From contig CM052359.1 in assembly GCA_028551475.1 (NCBI GenBank), positions 26,041,583 to 26,105,582 of the forward strand: 64,000 nt of DNA. Direction: 5' to 3'. The position numbers and the translations under genes were made by a program. Every line of letters begins with the position of its first letter. The first letter of the stretch is position 1. Below, piece after piece: positions 33,301 through 44,075 of the stretch. Below the pieces are notes generated by a model. That model was given only the letters and a program-made list of their open reading frames with translations. It was not told where the DNA came from and ran no database searches. This DNA comes from Casuarina equisetifolia. Lineage: Eukaryota > Streptophyta > Magnoliopsida > Fagales > Casuarinaceae.

Positions 33301-34431
33301 GGGTTATTGGAAGTGTCATGCCATCCCCTACAGTAACAGCTTGATTCCCATTATAATTGAGTAGTTGCGTAATATCATAAGCATCTGGCGAGATATGATG
33401 TGTAGCACCAAAATCAGGGAACCAATCAGTTTCATGAGAGGCTTGATATGGTTGTTGTGGAGCCTTTTTAACAGTATTTGCCTGAATATTCTGGTGGCCT
33501 TGAAAGTTATTAGTAGGCCCAGAATTGGAGGGAACATACCTATAACGACATTGACGTGCAAGATGTCCTCGTTTGTGACAGATTTGACAAAGAACATTGT
33601 GCCGAGGTTTGCTACTATAACGAGGAACGGAGGTATGTCCTGGAGTGGTGATATGAGTGGATCGACTTGTTGGAGTGACTGAAGATGGGGAAAAATTTTG
33701 AGTAGCTGGAAGGGGAGTAGGACTAGTGGCAAAGGCAGCTACAGTTGGTAAGCCTTGGGTAGCCATTTCAATGTGAGCTTCCTGGGTAAGAAGTAACCCA
33801 TGAAGATCTTCGCGAGGAAGAGATGAAGTGCGAGTACGAATAGCAACAACAGTGGCAAGAGGGGCATAAGGTGTGCCAAGACCTCAGAAAACATGAGTTA
33901 AGTACTCATTTTCGGAAGTAACTTCACCTACAAGTGAAAGTTGATCAACAATACCATCAACTTCTTGAAGAAATTCAGTTACCGTTCAATGCCCTTTGGT
34001 TGCTGTTTGAAGGCGTAGGCGAAGAATAGAAACTCGCGCAGAACTATGAGCCATAAATTCAAAGGATAAGGCCTGCCATATCTCAGTAGAGGTTTTGCAT
34101 TGTCTAGCAATGGTCACAATAGTGTCACTACAAGTGCAAAAAATCCAGCCATGAGCAATATGATCCCAGATTATCCAATCTTGGTAAGCGGGATTGGAGT
34201 CACGAGTGATGTTGCCTTGTTCATTAGTTTTGGTAAGAAAATCGTTAGGACAAGGAAATGAGCCATCAACAACACCAAGTAACCCATTTGTTTGAAGGAA
34301 AGGCTCAATTCGAGCTTTCCAAACAAGAAAATTAGGACCTTTGAGTTGCACACAATGGCAGGAAGAGGACCGGGATTGGGTAGCGGAAAAGCATGAGTAG
34401 CAGCATGAATGTGGGTGACAATGGAAGCCAT
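30056..34431 (-). pseudogene. Copia gag-pol, one frame with nine stops
   Basis: Starts MASIVTHIHA at 34431; a frameshift near 34350 moves to the frame QLKGPNFLVWKARIEPFL (Gag UBN2 region). From there to 30056 a single frame is kept through the zinc knuckle CQICHKRGHLARQC, protease DFGATHH (Ser of DSGA is Phe), GAG-pre-integrase WHYRLGHLNY, integrase CDGAAEF and ERKHRHI (NG-x-AER is NETAER), RT LDVKNAFLHG and YVDD, and RNase H DAGWAGDHDDRKS and WCDNLSALY. In-frame stops are at 33986, 33884, 33227, 32837, 32006, 31712, 31622, 31409 and 31193. Each can arise by one C-to-T or G-to-A change (CGA, CAA or TGG to stop). The frame runs through the purine tract and 112 codons into the 3' LTR. Confidence 0.9.
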
Positions 34432-34500
34432 CTGCAAAAGGATCGAGAAAAGAAAAAAAATATTTTTTTTTGAAGAAAAGCTTTCGCCAAAAAGGCTAAA

Positions 34501-34509
34501 CTGATACCA
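34501..34509 (-). other. Primer-binding site (initiator tRNA-Met)
   Basis: TGGTATCAG on the minus strand, 2 bp inside the 5' LTR end. Confidence 0.8.
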
Positions 34510-34511
34510 AG

Positions 34512-35174
34512 TTAAAAATAACAATTTCTACAATATATTGTAGAAATTATTATAAAAATATGAAGAACAATATGAAGAACAATATGAAAGTAGTAATTTT
34601 GTACTGCTTGAGTGAATCATTGAGTACACACCAACTACCTTTTTATAGTGGTTGGAAAAACAAATGTAAATCATCTGTTAATGATGATGATCAATACAAT
34701 TGATTATGAAAAACCAAAAAATATGAAGAACCCTAAGACCTTTTAGATTTTAAGCAGAAAATTTCATCAATAGAATTGATGATTCTTTTTATTTTTTTAT
34801 TGAAATAAAGAGATCGTTTTCCTCTGATTAAAATGCCTCTTATTTCACCTTGAACCGTTTTGTATAACTGTTAAACAAAGGAGACGAATCGTTGTTCTTT
34901 CGCGGGCGTGAGGAAGAAGATGACGCACGTGAGTTATACGCGCGCGTCTTTATTTTGTCCGTGAGTTGCCTTGGCTGAATGGCGCGTGTGGTACACGTGC
35001 CTGCTTTAATAACTGTCGCTTCTTCTTCTTCTTCGGATTCAGATATCGCCGACGTATTTATTTTCAAAATTTGATTTTCGGTTTTTGATTTAGAAATGGT
35101 TCTCACTGATTCTATTTCTGTTTTTAATTCTGGCAAGATATTCGGCAGTTCTGTTTTGGTTTGTATTTCTAACA
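34512..35174 (-). repeat. 5' LTR of the minus-strand copia (663 bp)
   Basis: About 97% identical to the 3' LTR outside the 12-bp repeat array. Precedes the primer-binding site. Contains a perfect 26-bp palindrome at 34523-34548. Confidence 0.88.
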
Positions 35175-36128
35175 GCTTAAACGGCCAGAAGATCTCCCTT
35201 CAGCATGTACCTAATTCTCTTTGATTTCTTAAGTCAGAGTTCTGTATTTATTATGCTTAATATAGACAATGTGAAACAGTGAAGTCTCCCAATTTCGAAT
35301 GAGAAATTTTTTTTTTCCTTTGTACAAACTAATTACATATTGAAGTATTGGATTGGAAAAAAATAACTTATTTTTCTTTTTTTTTTAATCAAAACCAGAA
35401 TATATAAGGTTGTTGAAACTCCAGTAATTGAATGCTTGGGCAGAAAAAACAAATATCAAAATTAAAAATGTGCATTGAACTTAACTGAATTTTTTTTTAA
35501 AGGGAATTCAACTTTTCAGGACAAATGATTTCCTTCTTTCTTTCTCTTTCATTTTTTACTTTAGAAGTAAAATTATTATAGTTCAATAGGAAGAGATAAG
35601 TTAGATTAGTATTGTAATCGATTCACCTTATTGCTATTTTATGATTCAATTAATAGTGCTTTTCGAAGTTAAAAGCAATTCTTTAAATTGAGGCATTCAT
35701 GGCTCTTGAATTTTTGAAATGCGATTATTTTGCAATGCCTTAAGCTTATAAAACTATGATACAAATCATTTGTAGGAAAAGATGGTGCGGTGATACGGAG
35801 CATTGCAAGCGAAGCTGTTTAAGTTGTGCTAGTTGCCCAACAAGATTTTAAGGGGGGTTGGAAAAAAATGCCCTTGAAGAGCTTGTGGTTCATGCGTATG
35901 ATCAAACCTATTCAATTCTGCATTATAGAAAGTTTGCCAGATAACTTTAACCAATCATTTGTCTGTTAACTTCTCCCTCCAGATTTAGAGGATATTTCCT
36001 GAAACTTGCTTGATTCATTAATTCAGGACAATGATTTTTGACATTGATATGAATAAAACTTGCAGAAGGTTGTACAAACAAGTTTTTGTTATATGACTTC
36101 AAAGAATGGATCATTGCATGGCATAGTT
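35175..36128. other. No recognisable gene
   Basis: AT-rich; a few T-runs; nothing coding is recognised. Confidence 0.4.
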
Positions 36129-36733
36129 TTTTTTTTTTTTTTGGTGAAAGGTCAAATTATATATCACTCGTAAAAAAATTTACAAGATTGTTCGATTATA
36201 AAATATTATCATCTAAGCTCAAATATTGCACTTGACAAATTTCAAAGTTCTTGTAAAAATTTATTACAATTTGTAAGCTTGACTCCTTTGGTAGATGAAA
36301 TCTTTCCTTTCACATTCTTCTTGACTTTAGCAATAATAGTTAAGTTATCTAGACTTGTATTGCTGAATCTTTTTCTATTTCTTTTGCTCTAAATGTAATA
36401 TAAGACAGCCTTAAAAGATATACTAAGTAAAGTTGCTGCAAAGCTCTTTCTCTTAACAGTTTTGATCATCCAACATATTTATGCTCTTTAGTGTTCAATT
36501 CTTTTACTTAATCCATTCATGCCTTTTAAAGTCTTCCAAATGTAGTTTGTGAACTTGCACTTAAAAAATAAATGTTCCTGTGATTCTTCTTCTTGTTGGT
36601 AGAGGTTGCATTGTAGATTCACTGAATTATTCCATTTAGCCACTCGATCTGTTGTGGATAGTTTGTCTTTCAAAGTGATCTAGTAGATAAAATTATGCTT
36701 TGATACTCATTTTTTCCAAACAAGTGTTGCCTC
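36129..36733 (-). mobile_element. 5'-truncated LINE, sister of the 7807 copy
   Basis: A poly(T) at 36127-36142 starts a minus-strand copy of the same LINE as 7807-8630, here 605 bp. It reads DKLSTTDRVAKWNNSVNLQC, EEESQEHLFFKC and FTNYIWK (zf-RVT region). gcatagtt occurs on both sides (36121-36128 and 36734-36741), an 8-bp target duplication. Fewer stops than the 7807 copy in the EEESQEHL part. Confidence 0.8.
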
Positions 36734-36741
36734 GCATAGTT

Positions 36742-38854
36742 GATTTAGATAAAGATGATGCATCATTGTCAATAGCCACGCCATTTTTCATTTTAGCGTT
36801 TTTCTTTTTGGTTGGGAGTGGTAGTTTAGCTATCCCCTTGTGCAACCATAAAACTTAGTCCTTTCTTTTATTTTCGTTATCATCCCATGTTCTTTAAGCT
36901 ATTAAGACAGCTAGCACTTGGGATGCTAGCAAAATAGATAAGACAACTATTATTGCAGGGGATTTGACTGTGGTCACATGACAACAACCACCATCCATTT
37001 GTTTCCTCTTTTTCTTCCCACCCCAGGTTTTGCTGCCAAATTCTGTTTTTTTTTCATCTCTTAGGATCATCGTATGAGTTCTTATTGTATGTTCACTATT
37101 GAGAAGAGCCCTCTGCTTTTCAAAATCCTCCTACCATTTCCATCCTTTCCTTCATTGGAGTCAGACATATACAATGGAATAGAGTGTAAAGAAAGGTAGA
37201 ATTAAACTGCCAAATAAGTAATGTAGGAGTAGTCAAACAAAAAAAATGGTAGGGAATTATTTCAACAGGGCAACTCTTTATGCAGCCTTTATCTACCTAA
37301 TTAAACTCTTGCTGACCAACTGAGAAGGGTGGTGCCTAACCGAACACAAAAAGGAAAGTCCCAATCTTTCTGGAACTGTGTTAATATTCTCTTCATAAGA
37401 CAACAATGAAAAAGTGAGAAAAAGTTGAAAATAATAGAAGAAAAGAGGGTAAGGAAAAGATTTATTCTTGAAGTTCTAAAAGAAGAAAAAGAAAACCAAT
37501 CTCTTTTGGGTTTCTGGGCTCCGTTTTTCTAGATGGGCTTGGAAAATGATTGTGGCCAAAAGTGCATATTATAGTTCACTTGATTTTTCTTTTGAACGCC
37601 TTGCCTTTTCCTTATTCTTTTGGTTTGGTCAATCCCTGTGAAAAAAGCTAATCAGCTTCACATTGATCTTCGGCCCACCCAAACACGCCACTACCGTATC
37701 TTTTCACAGATAGAATAAGCCCTAGACTTTTTCGGGGGGTTCGATACCGTCAGGCCTACCAGGAGCATCATGAGTTCACGTGGATGGGAAACGGGTGTTT
37801 GATTTGGGAACATAGAGAACGAAGATTATTGAAATATGTTTAGAAAATAGGGGAATGATATTCTTTTCAGTATGTTGTGTTTGTGCCATGTGCTTGTGAT
37901 GCTATTTTGAGTATATGAACAAATTGCTAGACTTTTAATCGGAAACCAGAGTCTCTGAGTAAGAAGCTCAAAATAAATGTGGACGTTTTGATTGAGGCCC
38001 TGTAGCTACATTTGTCATTTCCCAATTATTGAGTCCATCTTTTGGTGTATTGGTCAAACAAAGTTAATACTTGTTTTATTGGTCCTGGTGGTTTAACTGT
38101 CTATATATGCACAATAACATTAATTATTTTTCTTCAAGTTATTAATTTATACTTTTTGTGGCCCTTTTTTTGCTTTCTTTTCTGTTTCTTCCTTAGATCA
38201 GTTCATTTTCAGCAATACATTCATGAAAAACATAAGAAACGTTCCTTTGATGAACTCTGAAAACTTCAAACATTGACATTTGTGATTTTTCTGGAGCCTT
38301 TCCGAGAAGGAACACAACCTTTCTGGAACCTTGTGTTAATGTACTTCTGGGTTTGAAGATTGTAGTGTCCGAATGTTGTGAAAATTAAAACGGGAAGGAT
38401 TTCAGGCGTAATTGGCCATGTCCCTGTTAAACCCACAAAATAAATTAAATAAAAATAAATAAAAATATAAAACAAAAAAGCAAAGAAGATTAATCAGCAG
38501 TTGCACGATTGATATGGAAAACACAAATGAGTTTAAATTGAGCCGAGGAATGGAAGACAATAAAAGCGAGCTGAATTCGCTAGGTCAACATAACTGATGA
38601 GAAACATTTTTATTACAACCAGCTACTTGAAGATTGCCGTTACCGCAGGCACAATTGCTTCTGCAAATGTTGATCACGGACACAGATGCTTGAAGATAGT
38701 GTGGATTTACCTGAAAAAAAAAAAAGGACCTGAGCAAGGTTACATAGCTTAAAAAGGCAAAAATTTACCTCTTCACAAAACAGGAATCTATATTCGACGC
38801 ATAAGCCACTCACCTTAGGATACCAGGAGACGACACCTGTAGCTTCCAGTCTCT
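36742..38854. other. Flank and left part of block A', no gene
   Basis: 36742-37139 shows nothing recognisable. 37140-38854 matches 15190-17480 of block A. 38600-38700 is the non-coding 3' exon of the broken peptide copy 5. Confidence 0.45.
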
Positions 38855-39056
38855 TCACTTGTGGAAATGTCCATTCCCAGGTCCAGGGATGTAGGTGCAG
38901 GCATTAGAGGCAGATGGTGGCACCGGCGCATGATGTCGTGGAGTGGATCCAAGCTTTTGGAGGTGGAGTTACGACATTGGGCCGTGATCTTGACCCTGTT
39001 TGCCCCATCTGTTAACTTATTTTTTGGAAAATTCCTAGCGGCTTCAAGATGCTTTG
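38855..39056 (-). pseudogene. Secreted-peptide gene copy 5, C-terminal part (split by copia)
   Basis: Minus-strand middle and C-terminus of the peptide family, cut by the copia at 39057; the N-terminal part resumes at 44289. The frame from KHLEAARNFP and LTDGANRV shifts, through the 10-bp deletion shared with copies 3 and 7, into an unrelated frame that stays open to 38815 (CRNSTSKSLDPLHDIMRRC). The ancestral C-terminus is still readable in another frame as PPSASNACTYIPGPGNGHFH, where the second cysteine is Phe. So this copy was probably dead or altered before the copia arrived. Confidence 0.75.
39052..39056. other. Target-site duplication, left (CTTTG)
   Basis: CTTTG precedes the 5' LTR and recurs at 44289-44293 after the 3' LTR. 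The sister copy at 17690 has the uninterrupted gctttgcaccag. Confidence 0.85.
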
Positions 39057-39586
39057 TATTAAATGCCACGTCAGCTGTCCATCTCACCATGTCCACGTCA
39101 GTATCATTAAACGACGTGGCACGCCAACTCACCAACTCTCGCCACGTCAGCCCTGATCATAACAAGCCACGAGCGCCGTCTCCTTCACCAAACACACCGA
39201 CCGCCTCTGCACGAACATGGTCACAATTCCGGCACCCGAAGACCTTCTATTCTCATCCGATGATTCAGAAATCTTCGCCTCCACATCAAGAAGGAAAGAT
39301 CATCAACCGGCACTCCCAATCAAGGCCGACTTTGGGAAAGATTTCCAATTCTTTCCAAAGTCTCTCCAATTAGGTTAAATCTTCGATCCATATCTTTGAA
39401 TGTAAATTCATTTTCATTTAGACTAGATTTTGTATTTCCTTTATTGTCTCATATATTCCGATCTATAAATTGAACGGAATTTGTAAACATTTGTTAAGCA
39501 ATTCATTTTAGTTACTTTACAGCAAATCTAGGTTTCGGTGTTCTTGAAGAAATTATTCAATTTCTTCGACATATTGTTTTTCAATT
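39057..39586 (+). repeat. 5' LTR of the plus-strand copia
   Basis: 530 bp. Carries a CACGTCAG/CACGTGGCA-type G-box cluster in the first 90 bp and ends right at the primer-binding site. Confidence 0.93.
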
Positions 39587-39599
39587 TGGTATCAAAGCC
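39587..39599 (+). other. Primer-binding site (initiator tRNA-Met)
   Basis: TGGTATCAAAGCC directly after the 5' LTR; one mismatch from the usual TGGTATCAGAGC. Confidence 0.85.
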
Positions 39600-39642
39600 T
39601 TTTGGCCCCCGCCCTACACAGATCCTCCCTCTTTCCGCATCA

Positions 39643-40100
39643 ATGGCCACCAATCATACCGATTTATCGTCCACCCAAACCGCTGCCCCTGTTTCTGCCG
39701 AAAATATCTCCATTCCAACTTCCGCTGTACGACTTGACGGACCGAATTACCTGGTGTGGAAAGCCAGGATTTTACCCTACCTCCGAGCAACCGAATTGTT
39801 GCCGATCGTTGATGGGTCAATTCCACCGCCGACCAAATTTCTCACCACTGCCGATGACGAAGGCTCCCTTCTTCCGGTCTCAAATCTGGACTATCTGGAA
39901 TGGCAAAAGCGGGATCAAACCGCTCTCGAACTGCTATTCAACACCTGTTCCGATGCCATCGTCGGCCAACTCACCAACAAGGAAACGTTGTCTGACGTTT
40001 GGCGTGCCCTAGCTGCAGAGTTTACGGCTCAGAGCACCGCTCGCGCATCCAGCCTCCGCATCCGACTCCAGGCCATCGGACCGTCTCTAATTTCCTCTAG
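39643..40100 (+). pseudogene. Copia gag, N-terminal part
   Basis: The ATG at 39643 reads MATNHTDLSS, then VRLDGPNYLVWKARILPYLR (the start of the Gag-polyprotein UBN2 region), and LLFNTCSDAIVGQL to RIRLQAIG. The frame is lost at about 40085-40100. Compared with the minus-strand element, about 10 bp are missing here, which moves translation into a frame ending at 40146. The remaining Gag lies in the frame opening after the TAG at 40098. No slippery heptamer is seen, so I read this as a deletion, not programmed frameshifting. Confidence 0.8.
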
Positions 40101-43100
40101 GAAATCAACGCTTTGGTGGACGAACTCGGCGGCGTGGGTGAGGTGATTTCCGACAACGAATACCTCACCCACCTATTCCGCGACCTCGGCGCTCCCTATG
40201 CCCCCTTAGCCACCGCGATCTCCGTGCATACCCGCACCGCTGGACTCACCCGCGAAGACCTCCGCGGCCTTCTCCTCACCCAGGAGGCTCAGCTCGAACT
40301 GGCTGAGCAATCGCGCACCAACACTGCTGCTTTCTCCATGAACCAGCAACCTCCTCGCTCTCGACCGGCGTTTCAACCCCCAAATCGGCCTCAGCCTCAA
40401 CGCCAGAACAACACCTCTTCCGACCAGCTGGCATTTCCCCCTTCTACCGATGGCCGATTCAGTAACGACGGCGGAAATCGCCGCCATGCTCCGCGCTGCC
40501 AAATCTATCGTTGGACAGGACACTGGGCCACCACCTGTCGGGCCCGTTACTCTCCTTCGGCCCAGCCTGCTGCTCACGGCCCACAAGCCAACAACCTGGG
40601 CCAATCCAGCCCCTACTTCGATGGGCCCCTATCCGAGCAGGCCTCTATGGACTGGTACCCAGACTCGGGTGCAACAAATCATGTTATACCCGATCCAATG
40701 GGCCTGGACCCACTTATACCGTATGAGGGCCCAAATCAGGTAACTGTTGGTGATGGAGTAGGCCTCCCCATCACCCACACAGGTAATTTCTCTACCTCGA
40801 AAAATTTAACTATGTCTAATATTTTAGTAGTACCCAATATTTCCAAAAATTTACTATCAGTGTCTCAATTCACACGGGATAATAATTGCAAATTCATATT
40901 TTATCCCAATTTTTGTGTTGCGCAGCATCTATCTACGGGTCAGACACTGCTTCACGGTCCACTTAATCACGGCCTCTATCGCCTTCAATTGAATAAATGG
41001 GCGCACAAGCCCGTCGCACTATCATTAAATTGTAATATGCCTGAAAAATGGCATCAACGTCTAGGGCATTCTTCTTTCCCTATTGTATTAAAAGTGCTCC
41101 AAAATAATAAAATAAATATTGAAGGCAATTTCCCTCAATCATGCAATGCTTGTCGAATTAGCAAAAGCGCAAAACATACTCATCCCCCTACTAACAACAA
41201 ATCTCGGGGCCCACTTGATCTTGTTCATTTTGACATCTGGGGACCAGCCCCAATTTTATCCACTTTAGGCAACAAATACTATATTGCTTTTATTGATGAT
41301 TTTTCAAAATTTACCTGGATTTATACATTCCAAACTTGCACTCAATTTCTCTCCATATTTGAGCAATTTCAAATTTTTGTTGAAAATCAGTGTGATCACA
41401 AAATCAAATCTATTCAATGTGATGGTGCCGCAGAGTTCACCTCCACGGAATTCATTAATACACTTTCCAATTTAGGGATTCACCAACGCATATCTAGTCC
41501 CTATGCCCCATTTCAAAATGGCTCCGCCGAACGCAAACATCGGCACATAGTTAAAACCGGGCTTTCCTTACTTAATCATGCCCATGTTCCACTCCAATAT
41601 TGGGACTATGCCTTTGAGACTGTAGTCCACATTATAAACAGGCTCCTTACTCCTGTTCTAGATAATAAGACACCATGGGACTTATTTTTTGGAAGTAATC
41701 CATCTATCTCCCATCTTCGTGTCTTTGGATGCCTTGCTTATCCATATCTTCGGCCTTATGCCAAGCATAAACTTGAACCTCGTTCTCGCCCTTGCATTTT
41801 TCTCGGATATCCCATTGGATACAAGGGTTATCGTTGTTATTGCCCTCACACAAAACGCTTCTTCATTGCTGCAGATGCTATCTTTGACGAGACACAATTT
41901 CCTTTTCAAAAATTGTCTATGTCACCTAACCCGACAAGATTGGACTACATACCACTTCAACTCTCTTGTCCATCCAGGGATCTTTCCCCTCCCACATCAC
42001 GGTCAATGCCCAATGTCACTGATCCCCCATCAGCATCTCGACCCCCATCTCCCAACCCTTCCTCAGGAGCTCCATCCATTAAGTCTTCTCAAACATCATT
42101 ACCACCTCCACCCAGTCACTCCATGACTACTCGCCTTAAAGGTGGCACAATTGCTCGGCACACCATTACTCGCCAACATACATATGCTTTAACTGCACGT
42201 ACATTTCCCTACAAGGAACCCTCTTGCTTTACTGAGGCGAACGCTTCCCTAGAATGGCGCAAAGCCATGGCTGAAGAATATACAGCCCTAATTAAAAACA
42301 ACACATGGGATCTAGTTCCTCCTTCCTCTAATATTACACCTATAGGGTGCAAATGGGTCTACAAAGTAAAATTGCGTTTTGATGGTACCCTCGAACACTA
42401 TAAGGCCCACCTCGTTGCTAAAGGTTTTCACCAACGCCCTGGCTTGGACTATAATGAAACCTTCAGTCCTGTGGCCAAACCTGTTACCATTCGTACATTA
42501 CTTTCTATTGCTTATTCAAACGGGTGGACAATTAGGCAACTGAACGTCAAGAATGCCTTCTTACATGGTCATCTTGAAGAAACGGTTTTTATGACTCAAC
42601 CTCCTGGGTTTGTTGATCCCCAGAACCTTAACTCTGTTTGCCGTCTCCGTCGCTCTTTATATGGGTTAAAGCAAGCCCCTCGAGCTTGGAATTATCGTTT
42701 AAGCCAATTCCTACTTAAAATTGGTTTCTCTATTTCCAATGCAGACAACGCCTTATTCACACTTCATACCCCTCAATACAGTGCCTTCTTACTCGTCTAT
42801 GTTGATGACATCATCTTTACAGGCACTCTTGATGCCCCTCTTACTCACATTATTAATCAATTACAGAGAGAATTTGACATAAAAGATTTGGGCAACCTTC
42901 ATTTTTTCCTTGGCATTGAAGCTCTCACCACCAAGAATGGGTTAATCCTTCATCAAGCTAAATTTGCCCAAGACATTCTTAATCGGGCCAATATGGACTC
43001 CGCACGTGGAGTCTCTACTCCTTGTCCAACCGGGCACCCTCCCTCTGTAACTGATGGTGAACCCCTCTCTGATCCCACCCACTATCGCAGCATTGTCAGC

Positions 43101-44075
43101 GCTCTCCAATATCTCACACTTACACGTCTCGATATTGCCTACGCTATTAATACGGCTTGCCAATATATGCATGCGCCGACTACAACTCATTGGACCTTTG
43201 TCAAACGAATTCTTCGTTTTCTTACCGATACCATTTGTTATGGCCTTCACCTTACCAAATCATCCTCCAATCAACTTCATGCATATTCTGATGCTGGATG
43301 GGCTGGTGATTGTGATGATCGCAAATCCACAGGTGGATTTTGCATATTTCTTGGTTCTAACCTCATCTCTTGGTGCTCTAGAAAACAGAAAACAGTAGCT
43401 CGGTCAAGCACTGAAGCTGAATTCAAAAGCCTCGTTGATACTGCTGCTGAACTCATTTGGATTGAAGCACTCCTTCGAGACCTTCATCAACCATTATCTT
43501 CACCACCGACACTTTGGTGTGACAACTTATCTGCCATGTATCTCTCCACCAATCCAGTCTTCCATGCTCGCACCAAACATGTTGAGATTGACTTTCACTT
43601 CATCCGTGAGCGTATCAAGAATCGCCAACTTCACATACATTTTATTTCTTCCGTCGATCAGACGGCAGACATCTTCACAAAAGGTCTCTCCTCCACACAC
43701 TTCGGCATTCTTCAGAACAAGCTCACGGTCCGCTGCGACCCGTCCGCTTGCGAGGGGGTATTAAATGCCACGTCAGCTGTCCATATCACCCTGTCCACAT
43801 CAGTATCATTAAACGACGTGGCACGCCAACTCACCAACTCTCGCCACGTCAGCCCTGATCATAACAAGCCACGAGCGCCGTCTCCTTCACCAAACACACC
43901 GACCGCCTCTGCACGAACATGGTCGCAATTCCGGCACCCGAAGACCTTCTATTCTCATTCGATGATTCGGAAATCTTCGCCTCCACATCAAGAAGGAAAG
44001 ATCATCAACCGGCACTCCCAATCAAGGCCGACTTTGGGAAAGATTTCCAATTCTTTCCAAAGTCTCTCCAATTAG
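40101..44075 (+). CDS. Copia Gag-Pol, long open frame (zinc knuckle, PR, IN, RT, RH)
   Basis: Over 1320 codons without a stop, beginning EINALVDELG inside Gag. In order: zinc knuckle CQIYRWTGHWATTC (second Cys is Tyr, TAT at 40506); protease DWYPDSGATNHV; GAG-pre-integrase WHQRLGHSSF and CNACRISKS; integrase DDE with HFDIWGP, CDGAAEF and NGSAERKHRHI; RT with QLNVKNAFLHG (first catalytic Asp is Asn, AAC at 42543) and YVDD at 42798; RNase H with DAGWAGDCDDRKS, STEAEF and CDNLSA. The usual pol end (TKGLSSTHF...LTVRCD) is followed without a stop by the purine tract and about 105 codons encoded in the 3' LTR. The gene is long and intact in frame but should lack RT activity. Confidence 0.9.
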   Translation, partial: EINALVDELGGVGEVISDNEYLTHLFRDLGAPYAPLATAISVHTRTAGLTREDLRGLLLTQEAQLELAEQSRTNTAAFSMNQQPPRSRPAFQPPNRPQPQRQNNTSSDQLAFPPSTDGRFSNDGGNRRHAPRCQIYRWTGHWATTCRARYSPSAQPAAHGPQANNLGQSSPYFDGPLSEQASMDWYPDSGATNHVIPDPMGLDPLIPYEGPNQVTVGDGVGLPITHTGNFSTSKNLTMSNILVVPNISKNLLSVSQFTRDNNCKFIFYPNFCVAQHLSTGQTLLHGPLNHGLYRLQLNKWAHKPVALSLNCNMPEKWHQRLGHSSFPIVLKVLQNNKINIEGNFPQSCNACRISKSAKHTHPPTNNKSRGPLDLVHFDIWGPAPILSTLGNKYYIAFIDDFSKFTWIYTFQTCTQFLSIFEQFQIFVENQCDHKIKSIQCDGAAEFTSTEFINTLSNLGIHQRISSPYAPFQNGSAERKHRHIVKTGLSLLNHAHVPLQYWDYAFETVVHIINRLLTPVLDNKTPWDLFFGSNPSISHLRVFGCLAYPYLRPYAKHKLEPRSRPCIFLGYPIGYKGYRCYCPHTKRFFIAADAIFDETQFPFQKLSMSPNPTRLDYIPLQLSCPSRDLSPPTSRSMPNVTDPPSASRPPSPNPSSGAPSIKSSQTSLPPPPSHSMTTRLKGGTIARHTITRQHTYALTARTFPYKEPSCFTEANASLEWRKAMAEEYTALIKNNTWDLVPPSSNITPIGCKWVYKVKLRFDGTLEHYKAHLVAKGFHQRPGLDYNETFSPVAKPVTIRTLLSIAYSNGWTIRQLNVKNAFLHGHLEETVFMTQPPGFVDPQNLNSVCRLRRSLYGLKQAPRAWNYRLSQFLLKIGFSISNADNALFTLHTPQYSAFLLVYVDDIIFTGTLDAPLTHIINQLQREFDIKDLGNLHFFLGIEALTTKNGLILHQAKFAQDILNRANMDSARGVSTPCPTGHPPSVTDGEPLSDPTHYRSIVSALQYLTLTRLDIAYAINTACQYMHAPTTTHWTFVKRILRFLTDTICYGLHLTKSSSNQLHAYSDAGWAGDCDDRKSTGGFCIFLGSNLISWCSRKQKTVARSSTEAEFKSLVDTAAELIWIEALLRDLHQPLSSPPTLWCDNLSAMYLSTNPVFHARTKHVEIDFHFIRERIKNRQLHIHFISSVDQTADIFTKGLSSTHFGILQNKLTVRCDPSACEGVLNATSAVHITLSTSVSLNDVARQLTNSRHVSPDHNKPRAPSPSPNTPTASARTWSQFRHPKTFYSHSMIRKSSPPHQEGKIINRHSQSRPTLGKISNSFQSLSN

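Larger units (their letters stand above)
29691..35174 (-). mobile_element. Full-length Ty1/copia element, degenerate (5.5 kb)
   Basis: Minus-strand order: 5' LTR 34512-35174, primer site TGGTATCAG (34501-34509), gag, protease, integrase, reverse transcriptase, RNase H, purine tract GCGGGGGGA (about 30391-30399), 3' LTR 29691-30390. GAG-INT-RT-RH order defines copia. The LTRs (663 and 700 bp) differ at about 19 aligned positions plus a 36-bp repeat-number difference and 1 bp. The LTR starts TGTTAGAAAT; its 3' end is TTTTTAA, not the usual CA. I find no target duplication (flanks ttgaag and gcttaa). Nine nonsense codons make it inactive. Confidence 0.92.

Noticed and set aside
29691..35174. Pararetrovirus or other viral insertion
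   Set aside because: Domain order, LTRs and primer site are those of Ty1/copia; no movement- or coat-protein motif is seen anywhere in the window.
40085..40113. Programmed ribosomal frameshift in copia gag
   Set aside because: No slippery heptamer or structure is visible, and comparison with the minus-strand copia shows about 10 bp missing.
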